Source: Ascochyta rabiei
Lineage: Eukaryota; Ascomycota; Dothideomycetes; Pleosporales; Didymellaceae
NCBI RefSeq assembly: GCF_004011695.2
Contig: NC_082408.1
Span: 47,501 to 111,500, forward strand
Length of the DNA: 64,000 nucleotides
Direction: 5' to 3'
The notes under the pieces were generated by a model. The model saw only the letters and a list, made by a program, of their open reading frames with translations, was not told the origin of the DNA and ran no database searches. Positions 20,150 through 32,274 of this stretch are shown here, one piece after another. A program made the position numbers and the translations under genes. The number at the start of each line of letters is the position of its first letter. Positions within the stretch are counted from its first letter, which is position 1.

Positions 20150-22602
20150 TACTTGCGTACTAATTAGCAGTAGTTTATAAGGTACGTAGGTGGTTTCTAT
20201 ATGTTTTCTAAGTCTAGGTATCCTAACTATTTAACTAGATATCTTCTTTAATTGCTATTCCCTTTATGTGTTACTATTTTTTCAACTTCCTATTAGTCTT
20301 CGCTATTGGCTTAGTAATAGAAGTTCTCCTAGATAGGCGTTCTAGAGTTAGCTAGTTCTAATAGTAATATGTGGAACACTAGATAGATATTTGCATCCTT
20401 TAGCAGATTAAGTCTGTAGCTAACTAGGCTTATCTGCTTTAAAATAAAAAAGGGTCTAACTTTAACGTAGTCTAGTTTTTTTGTTAGTCTTTGTGTGCAA
20501 AGGTTTTTTGTAAGAAGATAGACTTTATCCCCCTCTTTTAGCTAAGGTGCTGTTTTTCTTTTCTAGTTAACATATAAGATTACTTGTTCTTAAGCCCTAC
20601 TAATATTTTCTAATACTTTCTTATGCACTTCTTTTAGTCTTACTACTAAGGACATTGCTAATTTAGTCTAAATTAGCGTGTCCAGACTTCTAGTAAAGAG
20701 ATTTAGGTGCATCCTGTAATTTAGAAAGAACAGTAATTCTCCTATTACTTCTAATAATTTGTTATTGTATGCGATTTGTGCTATAGGTAACAGCAAAACT
20801 TAGTTGTCTTGCTGCTAGTTGCTGTATATCTGTAGGTAGGTTTCTATAGTCTAATTTGTTCTTTTAGTCTGTCTGTCTGTCTGCAGATAATAGGCTGTTA
20901 AAAGCTTCTTCTTAGTACTAATAGCTGCTAAGAGCGTAGTCTAATAATTCAACGTAAAGAGTTTATCTTAATTACTAATAATTAATTCTGGTATGCTATA
21001 ATGCCTTATGTATTAATCTAGAAACGCTTATATAAGCTGCTCTGCAGTATAGCTATGTTAAAACAGTATTATTTTAGCGTACTTAGTAAATCTATTAACT
21101 ATAACAAAAATTAAGTTATAGTTGTATCTAGTTATAAGGTCTCTTAAGATAGGTAGCTGTGTAATAAAGTCTATTGTAATGTGTGTCTATAGCGCTGTTA
21201 GTGGCTCTATTACCTGTATTTCTCTGTATTTTGCGTGTGTACTGTGTTTATTTTGCTAACAGTTAACACAGTTCTTAATGTATTTAGTAACCTTGTCCTT
21301 TATATTACTAAACTTATAGTATTACTTAATAAGTTCTATTATGCGTGTAATTCTAGGGTGTCCGTGTAGCACGTTATTGTAGTAATTAGCTATAATTTTG
21401 TCCTAAACTTCCTACAGTATGTCTAATGTAATGCGCTGTTTATTTTTAATTTGCATTATATTGTTTAGTTACTGCAATAGTTTAAGTAACCTATTATTGT
21501 TAATTCCTAGTACTGCAAACTGGTTTATTGTCTTCTCTCTAGTAAGGTTGTGTTGTCTACTAAGCGCGTTAGCTCTACTATTATCTTTGCCTAGCGTATA
21601 CAATATTTTAAATTTATATTATCTAAGCATCTTAGACTAACATACTTGTTATTAATTTAAGACCTTAGTAGTAGTAAAGTATACTAGGTTCTTATAGTTA
21701 GTATAGATAGTACGTTCTAAGCAGCTTTGTACGTATAGTTGCTAATATTCCAGGGCTAATATAATTATAAGTAATTCTTTGTTATATATATTTTAGTGTT
21801 CTTTAGGTCTTAAGAACTTATATAAGTATTAAGTAATAGGGTGCTATAGTCTATCCTTTTCTTATATAATATATACGCCTAATATAAGATCTAAGGCGTT
21901 AGTTTCTATGCGCATTAGTTTACTACTATAAAATATAATTAACGTAGGAGGTGTAATATAGGCTTGCTTAAGTGCCTTAAACGCATTATTCTGTTCTTAT
22001 CCCTACTTAAATAATGTATCCTTCTGCGTAAGCTTTGTTAGCAGAATCGCAATCTTAGAGTAGTCCTTAATAAAGCGTTAGTTAAAGTTAACAAATCCTA
22101 AGAATTCCTAGATCTGTTTAACCGTTTTTGGCGTTTGCTAAGTCTTAACTACGTCTACCTTTGTTAGACTAATCTTAACTCTATGTCGTCCTACAATGTA
22201 CCCTAAGAATTTAACTTCCTCCTTATGCTATTTGCACTTCTTAGGTTTAAGTTATAGGTCTACCTACCTTAGGTATTCTAGCACTTCTATAACGTGTTGT
22301 TTGTGCTCTTCTAGTGTCTTTAAGTACACTAGGATATTGTCTAGGTACGCTACTACAGTTCTGTTAAAGTATGCTCTTAGGACGTTGTTAATTAACTCCT
22401 AGCACGTTGCTAGTGCGTTTGTTAGACTAAACAGTATAACTAGGTACTTGTAGAGTCTATATTGCGTCCTAAATACTATTTTCTATTCTCCTTCTTTCTT
22501 TATGCGTATAAGGTTGTACGCGCCTTATAGGTCTAACGCTGTAAAGTACTAAGCTCCTACTAGCTAGTCTTGCAACTCTGTAATGTTTAGGAGCAGGTAA
22601 CG
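20150..22602 (-). pseudogene. gypsy B pol: RT end, RNase H, integrase relic
   Basis: On the minus strand, starting next to the pogo element, reverse transcriptase continues with FTALDLQGAYNLIRI (about 22540), then VVAYLDNILVY (about 22330-22360) and VKFLGYIV (about 22210). RNase H and the tether region follow (21650-22080), with LEYQQLYVQ (about 21745). Next comes the integrase zinc finger with KYIKNCVNC (about 21280), then THITIDFITQLPILRDL (about 21170). Frequent RIP-type stops are present. The end of the frame near 20150 is not fixed. Confidence 0.82.
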
Positions 22603-22604
22603 TA

Positions 22605-24457
22605 CTCCACAGGTGAGCGGATCAAACGGGTGAGCGGATCACTCTGCCAAGACCACACCAAACCTCCACCTTACCACGCAATGCCTTAACAACAACATTA
22701 ATCTACGCCCTTAAGAGAAGCTGCGATACAGCTTGCGCTCTAGGCAATTAAATAAGACGCAACGCTTACCTTGTAACACGCTGCAGCTATATATAACGCG
22801 CCTTACAGCACACTACACGCTTAATACACAGGACAACCTGCACAAGCTAATTGTACGCCAGTTTAACAGATTATAGACCAGACTAAGGAGGACGTGATTG
22901 CTAAGTACATCCTTAAGCTAGATGCACAAGGATTTGCCCCTTAGCTGGCTGCTGTAGCTGATATAGCTAATTCTTTACGTGCTAAGTGTAATATAGGCCA
23001 TGTTAGCATAAACTGGCCTAACACGTTTGTTAAGCGCCGCCCTAACCTTAAAGTAAGGTTTAATCGCAAGTACGACTACAAGAGAGCCCTCTGTAAGGAT
23101 CTAGAGATTATTAGGGGCTGGTTTAGGCTTGTAGCGAATGTTAAAGCTAAGTATAGTATCTAGGACAATAACATATACAACTTTAATAAGACAGGCTTTA
23201 TAATAGGCTAGATATTAACAGGAGCAGTTGTTACAGGCTTAGAGCGTTAAGGACAGCTAAAGGCAGTGCAGTAGGGCAATTAAGAGTAGACAACGGTTAT
23301 ACAGGGCATTAATGGCACAGGGTAGGCTATTCTACCCTTTATTATCTTTAAAGGCTGCAACTACCTCTCTGCCTGGTAGAAAGAGGACAATCTGCCCCAT
23401 AACTGGGTTATTAGAGTCTCTGAGAACGGATGGACTACCAACAAGCTTGGTCTAGACTAGTTAAAGCACTTTGATGCCTATATAAAGACGCGCACCTAAG
23501 AAGTGTACTAGCTGCTCCTTATTAACAGCCACAAGAGCTACAACTTCCTTAACTTCTAACAATACTGTAAGGAAGTAAAGATTGTTACACTGTATATGCC
23601 TCTATACTTATCTTACCTCTTATAACTACTAGATATAGGTTATTTTGCCCCTCTAAAGAAGGTATATAGGCGCTAAGCTAAGAATCTTATACACAACTAC
23701 ATTACTTATATTACTAAAACTAAGTTCCTACTATGCTTTATAGACGCCTATAAGGAGACATTTACTTCTAGCAATATCTAAGGAGGCTTCTAAGGCGCTA
23801 GAATAGTCCCTCTTAACCCAGAACGGGTTATAATAGGTCTTGATGTCCGCCTACGTACCCTACCGCTACCTACTGTAGAAGATGAGCCCTGGTAGTCCTA
23901 AACCCCAAGCACTACCCTGCAATTAGGGTCGCAATTAACGCTGGTTTAAGAGAGGATTTAAAGGCATGCAAGCAGCTTACTAACTTTAATAGTTAAGGCC
24001 TTTAAAAAGCTTGCTAAAGGCGCAGCTATAGTAGCGTATAAGCTAGTGTTAGCTTAAAGGGAGATTACTAGGCTTTAAGCAGCAAATAAGGCTGCTACGC
24101 GACGTAAATCGCATAAAAGAAAGCAATTACAGCAGGAGGAAGTCCTAACAGCTAAGGAAGGCCTTTAATTAACTACTCTAACTAAGTTTAGGGCACGTGG
24201 TAATAGTAAGAAGGCAAAGAAGCAAGTGCGCGCTAAAGGAGGGGAAGTAACCTAAAGACGCTGTATAAAGTGCTACAACGTTAGACATAACTTACGTACA
24301 TGTAAGAAGGCTGTAGAAGATGTTTCTAAATAATATTATGTACTGCACTACTGTATATAAGGCTAAAGTAGGCTAATATAAGCTATAATAGGGTAGAAAT
24401 TTAGTGTGGTCTTGGCAGAGTGATCCGCTTACCTGTTTAATCCGCTCACCCGTGGAG
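22605..24457 (+). mobile_element. pogo/Fot1-type DNA transposon with long TIRs
   Basis: 1853 bp flanked by TA (22603-22604 and 24458-24459). The terminal inverted repeats are about 54 bp (22605-22658 and 24404-24457), starting CTCCACAGGTGAGCGGAT or CTCCACGGGTGAGCGGAT. Each contains the subrepeat GGTGAGCGGAT twice. A single 550-codon frame fills the element. Inserted in the RT gene of gypsy B. It keeps more CpA and CpG than its host, so it is probably a later arrival. Confidence 0.96.
22681..24333 (+). pseudogene. pogo/Fot1 transposase, one frame with RIP stops and dead active site
   Basis: From ATG 22681 the frame runs 550 codons to TAA 24331 without any frameshift, but with several TAA/TAG codons. 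The N-terminal half resembles the CENP-B/HTH region of Fot1-like transposases (PNLKVRFNRKYDYKR, about 23040-23085). The DDE_1 catalytic Asp expected in the N-x-D-E-T-G-F motif is Asn 169 (FNKTGF). The second is Asn 282 (INSHKSY). The third is intact as Asp 318 (LDIGYFAPL). The 35-residue gap between 282 and 318 fits the DD35D of this family. A C-terminal CCHC zinc knuckle (Cys528, Cys531, His536, Cys541) is intact. Both Asp-to-Asn changes are RIP-type, so it cannot act. Confidence 0.93.
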
Positions 24458-24459
24458 TA

Positions 24460-26250
24460 CGTTAGCAGTTTTTAATAGTAATTTTATTAAGCTTCCTAAA
24501 GTTAATCTAAGGTTGTAGCTTACTATCCTTCTTAGGAACAAACATGATTAGGTACCCTGCAGGTAATTCTAATCTTCTAATAAATCCCTTCTTAAGGTTC
24601 TCCTTAATGTACTTGCAAAGTACTTTAAGTTCCTTTTCTAATAACTAGTATAATAGCCTAAAAGTTAGTGTCTTTCCTTTCTAGAGCTTAATCTTATAAT
24701 TCTAGGGTTTATGCTTAGGCAGGGCTTTTGCTGTAAGCTCTTCTCTAAACATCTCTGCGTACTGTTTGTACACGTTAGGGATAGTAGAAGGTGCACTCCT
24801 TTCCTCCTTAACTCTTGCTTTATAATCTGTAGGACGTTTAGTATCTACAGAGTTAACTGCTCTATCTTAGCACGTCTTATGTGTTAAAGAGACGTTGTTA
24901 ATCTCCTTCTTATCTACTAGCTACTGCGTGCGCTGCGTAGGCGTAGATATATTAGTGCCGCATTTACATCCTTCTAATAAAAGTCTTTCTTATGCCTAGT
25001 CTATCTTTAGGTTGTGCTTTTATAACTAGGGAAGTCCTAATATAATGTTGTGCGTGGCCTTTGTAAAGACGTCTAGGTTTATTTCCTTATAGTGCCCCTG
25101 TATCTATAGGGGTGCTGCTATTACTTTAAGTATAATTAGCAGTTTGTCTAGCATAGATTCTCTATTAGCTACTTAGAGTAAGTAAGGGTTCTCCTTACAA
25201 TATAATTTAAGTCTAGCTTACTATATTACTGTTCTAGATATATAATTTACTTATGCTCCTAAGTCTAAGAGTGCTGTTAAGGCTACCCTATTTAGTTTAA
25301 TAGGTAGCTTAATAAGGTAATCGTTCCTAATGCTATTAATAGATTAATCCCTAGGGCTTGTAGGCGCTGGCCTAAAAAAGTCCCTTCTTTACTAAAACCT
25401 TTAAGTTACTTTTTACTACAATGCTTCTTACAATCTGCGTTAAGGTAGCTCTACCAGCGTGTGTTGTAGCAACTTCTGTTAACTACTAGCTATATTTGTA
25501 TTGTGGCCTGTAGGTTATCTATTCTAGGAAAATATAATTTCTAGCGTTTGTTAATAAGATAAAGTTCACACAGGTTATTGTAACACTAGTACTATTAACT
25601 GCAACAGAGGCTTTGTTGTGCTAGGAACTATCCCGCACTAAGCTTCTTGTTGTAGTAGATTATGTATTTATCCTTAGTGTATACTGTCTACGTAAGGTTT
25701 CTATATTTTAGGTTTTAGTAGTCTAGGATGTACTGTAGTTGTGGGCTAGTTATTAGTAGTGCTTTTTTCTGCTTCTGCATACGTTCTAGGCTAAGCTATA
25801 TTTCTTACTTACACTAAAGCTAGTCTTTATCTTCTTCTAGGTCCTTAGCAAACTGTTTGCTATTATTGCTTCCTTTTCTAAACCAGTAAACAAGCTGTTA
25901 GAGTTCTAGTGTTATTTCTGCAATTTTAGGTACTCCTACAGGACTTATAAGTTCTTAACATATTTAGCAATAGGCTTCTTTATTATTACGCTTCTGGCGT
26001 TGTTAAGCTATGCGTTCTTATTTGCATATTAGTAGGGCGCTAATTTAGTTAAACTCTTGCCCTAAGGTGTCTAGTAGGTCGTCTATCTTCTACTAGTTGT
26101 TGTTAGAGTAGTATTCTGTTTCTTTGCCTGTCTAGGCGTTCTAGTAGGGTGTTGCTATACGAATTAGAGGTACAATAAAGTTGTTATTGTCCTCTAGACT
26201 AGACTCTTGGTCTTCTAGCAGTTGTCCTATATTATTAGTAAGAATTTCCT
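24460..26250 (-). pseudogene. gypsy B pol: protease and first part of reverse transcriptase, relic
   Basis: On the minus strand the protease motif reads LLDLGA followed by a stop (about 25255-25275). The reverse transcriptase entry segment with KKGFIRRLELPAGYLIMFV (about 24540-24600) runs up to the pogo insertion at 24459. The protein continues at 22604, so pogo cuts RT between its first and second thirds. Stops are RIP-type. Confidence 0.75.
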
Positions 26251-26299
26251 ATTTACTAGCATCTGTATTATTTTAATTACAGGTAAGTACATTTAACTA

Positions 26300-27060
26300 G
26301 CAGTAAACCTTGTTTATCTAGCAGTCCGTAGTAAAGTAGCCTAGTTTGCTATAGTTGTAGCAGTCCCTGCTGCCTCTGTGTTAGTTACCCCCCTTAGGCT
26401 TCTTATTCTATTGCTTTAGTAGTCTCTTGTTAAGGTTTAAGAGGTCTATTGCTTTAGGTCTGTAGTATCTACTCTAAGTGTTGCTGTAGGTGCAACAACC
26501 AGTATTTAGCTAATTACAACCTCCTTACTATCCTTAATTTAAGTTATTGCGCTACTAGTTCCTTAGTAGTAGCCTATTAGTAGCGATGACGGTAGTACAG
26601 ACTCTAGAATTATCTTAAAGTTCTTGCTAAAGTTTGTAGAGTTGTACGTTAATGTTAATAGCAGTATTAATAAGCTTATTAAGGGTTTCTGTGCTCGCGC
26701 TAGTGCGCATAAGTTCTTCCTTAACCTTAGGCTTTAATCCTTGTTAAAACATAGTAATTAGGGCAGTGTTGTCCTAGTTAGTGTTAGCAGTAAGCTGCTA
26801 AAACTCTACGGCGTAGTTAGCAGCTAACTTGTCCTGTTTAATCTTCTAAATGTTACGTTAAGCAATGTATAGTTTGTTAGAGACTCTAAAGATTAGCTTA
26901 ATCTTTTCTTTAAATAGGTTAAAGTCTTTTATCTATTTATCTACGTTGTCTAGGGCCTTGCTAGCTTAGTACTGCTGCATAAAGGGCTTAATCTAGGTAA
27001 ACGCTTTGCTACGCATGTAGCTAGCTGCAAGGACTACTTGTTTAGCCTTAGGAACCTTCT
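26300..27060 (-). pseudogene. gypsy B gag relic
   Basis: On the minus strand a gag-like frame leads into a damaged zinc knuckle near 26335-26395, reading CYNYSKLGYFTTDC. Two of the four ligands of the CCHC motif are changed to Tyr (Cys to Tyr and His to Tyr), both explained by C-to-T or G-to-A changes. The N-terminal limit is uncertain. Confidence 0.6.
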
Positions 27061-27255
27061 TACCTTAGAAGGTGAAGAAGAGATCATACTGCATAAGCCA
27101 GTTATTAAGCTTGCTGCAATCTCTGTAGTACAGGTTAGGCTTATTAATGTTTATAGTGCTAGTGGTAATAGTTACATCTATGTTAATGTTACTAGACGTA
27201 GAGTTGCCAGGGGTAGCACAGGATCTAATAGTACTTATCTTAGGGGTGTTTAAAA

Positions 27256-27798
27256 TGTTAAAGTTGTACTTTAGTTAAAGACTGTAAGCACTAATTCTAT
27301 TAGTTCTTAGGGATAAGTACTAGTAGATTAGTTAGAGTTATTAACTAAGTAAAGCTTATAAAGATAGGGTGCACTAAATAGTACAGAGTAGACTATCTAG
27401 TTTAAGCGCAGGTTAAGATTCTAAAGATAAACTTAATTAATAAGGTTAAACACAAACTATAAGGGTTGTGTTCCTACTAACTATATACTAAGGAGATATA
27501 GTGCTTCTTAATAAGTAACTAGAGTTAGTCTCATAAAAATACATAAGGGTGCTTGTAGACAAGCATATTGTACCATGCTTATTAATAAGTAGTTACGTGT
27601 GTTATACTTGTTAACAAGTAGTTATATATGTTATGCTTATTAACAAGCAGTTATGTATGTTATGCTTGTTAATAAGCAGTTACGTAACATCTCTCTCTGT
27701 TCTGTCCTTCTCCACAGTTCGTTCCTTTAGGGCGGGGTTAGGGGTCTTGGTTGGCTGGTACTTATGTTTGTGCCCTGCCCTAGCACAGGATTGTAACA
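27256..27798 (-). repeat. LTR of gypsy B (5' LTR in element orientation)
   Basis: 543 bp, plus-strand TGTTAAAGTTGTAC to TTGTAACA, followed by ATAAC. Same length as its partner, with many RIP-type transitions between them, especially near 27270-27420. Contains the same GCTTRTTAAYAAGCAGTTA repeats. Confidence 0.93.
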
Positions 27799-27803
27799 AT
27801 AAC

Positions 27804-30800
27804 AAGCAAAACAGTAACTAGCCAAAGCTAGAGGGACGCGACAGTCATTCTCACCAACTTAAGCAACTAGGTCTCCTAGTACTGCTAACTTAAAATTAAG
27901 TGCTAGTTGTAAGATATATAGCTGCTAGCAGACCCTAAAGGGGTGTAACTCTAACGCATATAACTAAAGGCGCTACTACCTCTAGAAATTATGTAATATA
28001 AACTAGCAATAAGTATAAGTAACACGTAAACTATGTTATTACAGACTATCTAAGCAGGTTAAAGCAGAATGCGTAGAATAACACATAAAGTAATAGACAT
28101 GTTAACAACTATATTATAAACACCTACAATCCTAATATAGGTATTAGACCTCTTAGAAAAGAGAGAAGAGGTATATAAAGAAGATTGCAAAGACTATAAG
28201 CTTTACCTTAAGTTATACAAGATACTTAAGAAAGACTATTATAATAAGAAAAGTAAAATATTAAGAATAGTTAAGTATATTCTTATAATAGTAACACTAC
28301 ATCTACAGCTAAGCTCCTGCGCAGAAAACAGAACACTGCGCAAATAGATAACTGCCCTCTAAGACACTGTTAGAGTAGATATAGATAAAGAACAGGCGTA
28401 AGTATAAGAAAGATACTACGCTATACTTAGACTAATACAAATAACTACAAATTAGGAGACATAGCTAAGTAAATACAATTAGGCAGTAACTTTAGCTAAG
28501 ACCCTTAAGGTAGCTAAGGTTATGCAAACACAAGCTGTTGTTAATAATTTTCTAGGCTCTGTATCTAAGATAGCATTAACCTAGACTACAGCGTTCTAAG
28601 GGCTAGGATATAATAAGAAAGTTATAAACAGAAAAAGAATAATAAAACTCTTCTATAATTATATAAGCCTTTAACATCTACTAAGTGGAAAGCCTAAGAG
28701 CGCCTTTGCAGTAGAAGAGGCATTATACGCAGCAAGTAGTAAATCTAACTTAAACCTATAAAAGGACGCCTTGTATAGAGAACTAAGAGCGCTATTTAAA
28801 AACAATTATTAATACTAAGGAAACCCTAGGCAAAATTAAAGAAAGATAGATAGCTAAAGTGCTAGAACTAAGCAGTATATAGAGAGAAATATAGTAAGAG
28901 CTAAAGACATATATACTGCCTGTAAACAGTGTTATAATATATCTAACTACTACTACATAAATACAGCTAAGGCATCTAAGTAGTTTAAGCTAAATAGAGG
29001 TGTTGTAAAACTAGTATAGTATAAGCTTAAACATAACAGTAACTTATAAAAGAGAATACAGGTAATGTCTTAAGAGACTAAGCAACTACAAATAATAACA
29101 GTGTCTAATTAATTACTCTACATATTAAGACGTCTTAAACACTAGAGAAGATTGTTAAGTAACTAGATAGCTAAGAAATTACTTAGGTTAATAAAGGTAG
29201 TATAAAAGCAGCATGTAGCGTAAGTAATTAAAGATATCTATTAAAGGAGGCATTTCTCCTAGATTCTAGCTTAACTACGCATATCTGTAATAACCTCTTA
29301 AGACTTAGAGACGTACGCTAGCTAGTAATAGGAGACTATATCTAGACTAGGAACTCTAAGGTCTAGATATAAGGATATAGTACTGTTAATATATTAGCAG
29401 AGGGATTATAAGGTAAACAAGTACTACGCTTAGACAATGTTGCGTAGTGCCTAGATTTCCTCTGCAACCTAGTATCATTTAGGTTACTCTAAAGACAAGG
29501 AATATGGTGGGATAACTAAGAAGATCTAACAACGCTATGCTAAAGAAACGGCAACATTATAGCTGTCCTAACAGAAAGCTTTGGATAGTAGGTTATTAAA
29601 TAACTAAATATAGCTATAGTAGCACTTTACGTGCGTATAAATTATAATAGAAGATTACTATAGAGAGTAACAGCTATAATATAGTATAAGAGGCTTAGAC
29701 ATCTATAACTATCTGCAATTAAGCACCTTCTATATTAATCTACAGGGGTAAAGATTAAAGGTATTATAACAGTGCAATATAATACATATAGATAAGAAAA
29801 ATTAAAGCGTTAAATATAAAGAACCCTATAATTAAATAATAAAGGCCTAGGTAAATAAATAGCTATAGACTTCTATAAATATAAAGCAGGAAGCTTTAAT
29901 AAAGAAAAGATTTAAATGCTTATTACCTTCTGATACTCTTAGTATGTGTAGGACTTCTACTTTAAGGACAATAGGCCTGTAAGATCTATTATCTGTCTAC
30001 TTAGGATCTTTGTCTAGTTCTTAAAGAAACAGTTTAATATTATAGTTAAGGTAATTAAGACAGACAACAAAATTGTTATAGTTAAATAAGAGGTTAAGAG
30101 ATAGTGTATGTCCCTCTTAATAAGACTTAAGCCTTCTACTCTAGACACATAAGCTTAAAATAGAAGAGCTAAATGCTTAGGGGGTGTAATAAAAGAGAAG
30201 GTATACGCAATTTAACTAGACGTAAATCTACTATAGGAACTCTAGCTAGAAATTACTAAAGTAGCAGTATACCTAAATAATTAGACACTAAATTATCTAA
30301 ATAAGTAGAGATTACTATACAAAATATTCTTTACGTATATAGCCACTATAAATAGTATAGTTACTAGACCTTAAAAACTAAACTAGGCTTACCTAAGAGC
30401 ATACAGATGCAAAGCATTTACTATAACTAATAACACCTATTAAAGAAAATTAAGGCTATAAAGACTAGACCTAAAGGTATAGATTAGATACTTAGTAGGA
30501 TACTAGTCTACCAACATATACCAAATCTAGGTCCTACTAATAGCTAAAGTAATTAGTACCTGTAATGTGGTGTTTAATAAAGAAATAATATTTAACAGTA
30601 AAATAGAGGAAATTGTAGATAACCTTATATATAATATATTAGAAGAAATTATAATATAGATTAGTATAGTTAAACTCCTAGTTATATAGAGCTATATATC
30701 TAAAACTAAAACATTTTATAAAGATAAGACAACATAGGAGAACACTCTGTGTGCTAAACAACCCTAATATTACTAAGGCAGGAATATTGTAGAGGCATAC

Positions 30801-31253
30801 CTAACGCCTCTACTAACTCCTCTACTAGTAGCATTTCTAACTAAATAGATAAGCTATAATAAGAAAACAGACTAACTTAAACAAGACTAAGGAACGTCTG
30901 TAACATTGCTATAGGCAGCTGCATTTATAGCAGGCATTAAGGCAGGACACCTTAGTCAATATAAAGGAAAACCTTTTAATAAAGCTTAATTAAAGAGGAT
31001 TATAGTAAAGGGAATTAAACTATATTAGAATAAACTACTGCTATTACCTACAGCATACTTAAAGCTAGAGGAGCACCCTCTCTACAAGATGTTTAAATAA
31101 GCAGAAAACAAATACCTATAAAGCTACAAATAAATAGAGTTATAGACTAAAGTTCTAGCAGCTCTAGTTTAGAAGTCTAGATAATAAATACTTAACTATA
31201 TATAGGTCTATACATATAAGTTTAATAAACACTACTACCTTAATAAGTATAAA
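27804..31253 (+). pseudogene. copia-2 gag and first half of pol, broken
   Basis: The same leader as copia-1 is followed by a gag frame containing a decayed zinc knuckle, CKQCYNISNY (about 28920). Protease, GAG-pre-integrase and integrase segments then match copia-1 closely (29100-30400). Compared with copia-1, more C-to-T and G-to-A changes are seen, with TAA/TAG in every few codons. Gypsy A-2 interrupts it in the region before the reverse transcriptase. Confidence 0.85.
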
Positions 31254-31258
31254 GTAAG

Positions 31259-31513
31259 TGTTAGGACTTCTGCTGAGGTAAGATGGTAACCTACTAGTAT
31301 GTGTCACAACCTACTAGCAGATTCCATCAAACCTAGTAGAACCTTCCTTTACTTGCCTTTACTTTCACTTGCAGAGAGTACAGGCCTTACTACTATAAGT
31401 AGGCCTCTCTCTCCGCCCTCTTGTAGCTCGCTGTCTGCTATTTTGTTCACTCCTCTTTTAAATCTATTAGTTTACTAGGTTGCTACTTTTATACTTATAA
31501 AGTCTGCCTTACA
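31259..31513 (+). repeat. 5' LTR of gypsy A-2
   Basis: 255 bp, TGTTAGGACTTCTGC to CTGCCTTACA. Two, not three, copies of the CACAACCTACTAG-type motif are present near the start. Followed by TAATAGCAGACCTAACAGC. Confidence 0.94.
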
Positions 31514-31840
31514 TAATAGCAGACCTAACAGCTAAAAGATTTAGCTTTCTCTTAGGCTTCTGCCTTTATTAAGCTAGTAGTTAGCTACTACTGCTTAAGG
31601 TTGCACTGAAGTTTTAGTCTAGTGTGCTATCTCTTCACTAAGTATTAGCCCCATTCGGAGTTCTTTTCTTAGTCCCTACCCCTAACCAGCGCAGGTAGTA
31701 AGTGCCTGTTTTTAAGTACAAATTAGCCTCCTCTTCACGTCTTCTAAGTACAGATTACCCGTCTTTAACATTTAGTAGGCCAAATTGTCGCTTTTTTAAG
31801 GCTTTAGAGTACTAGCCTTTTGTTTTACCCCCTAACTAAC

Positions 31841-32030
31841 CAGCGCCTTTTAAGTGGTCCAGCGCCTCCCTTCAGCACCTTTTAAGCGGTCCAGTGCCTA
31901 TTCTTTTCGATCCCTTCGGCGCCTTTTGAGCGGTCCAGTGCCTATTCTTTTTAATCCCTTCGGCACCTTTTGAGCGGTCTAGTGCCCATTCTTTTCGATC
32001 TACCGGTGCCTTCTAAGAGGTCCAGCGCCC
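31841..32030 (+). repeat. Leader minisatellite of gypsy A-2, degraded
   Basis: Four to five copies of a GCGCCTTTTGAGCGGTCCAGTG-like unit stand at the place of the 4551-4820 array of A-1, fewer and more diverged. An open frame at 31970-32170 is a by-product. Confidence 0.75.
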
Positions 32031-32274
32031 CTAAGTATCCCCTACCCCTTTATTTTAAGAAACGCTTACTCCTTTGTCTTTCACTAACACACAGCTCTTT
32101 TACTAGAATTCGTCTTCTACTTACATATAGTACTTTTACTACTAAACATCTAGGCCCTACTACTACTTAAAGGCACTAGGTACTCTGCTTCTCCTCTAAC
32201 CACCTACTACTACTACACTTACCTTTACAGACACAACCCTTTAACTTCTACTAACATCTTCACATATTGCGGCT

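Larger units (their letters stand above)
18771..27798 (-). mobile_element. Ty3/gypsy retrotransposon family B, coding strand minus
   Basis: 543-bp LTRs at both ends have ATAAC duplicated at 18766-18770 and 27799-27803. Gag, protease, reverse transcriptase, RNase H and integrase read on the minus strand, from about 27060 down to 20150. An additional ORF at the integrase end reads on the opposite strand. A solo A-type LTR (19481-19735) and a pogo transposon (22605-24457) are nested inside. Without them it is about 6.9 kb. Target: copia-2 leader. Confidence 0.94.
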
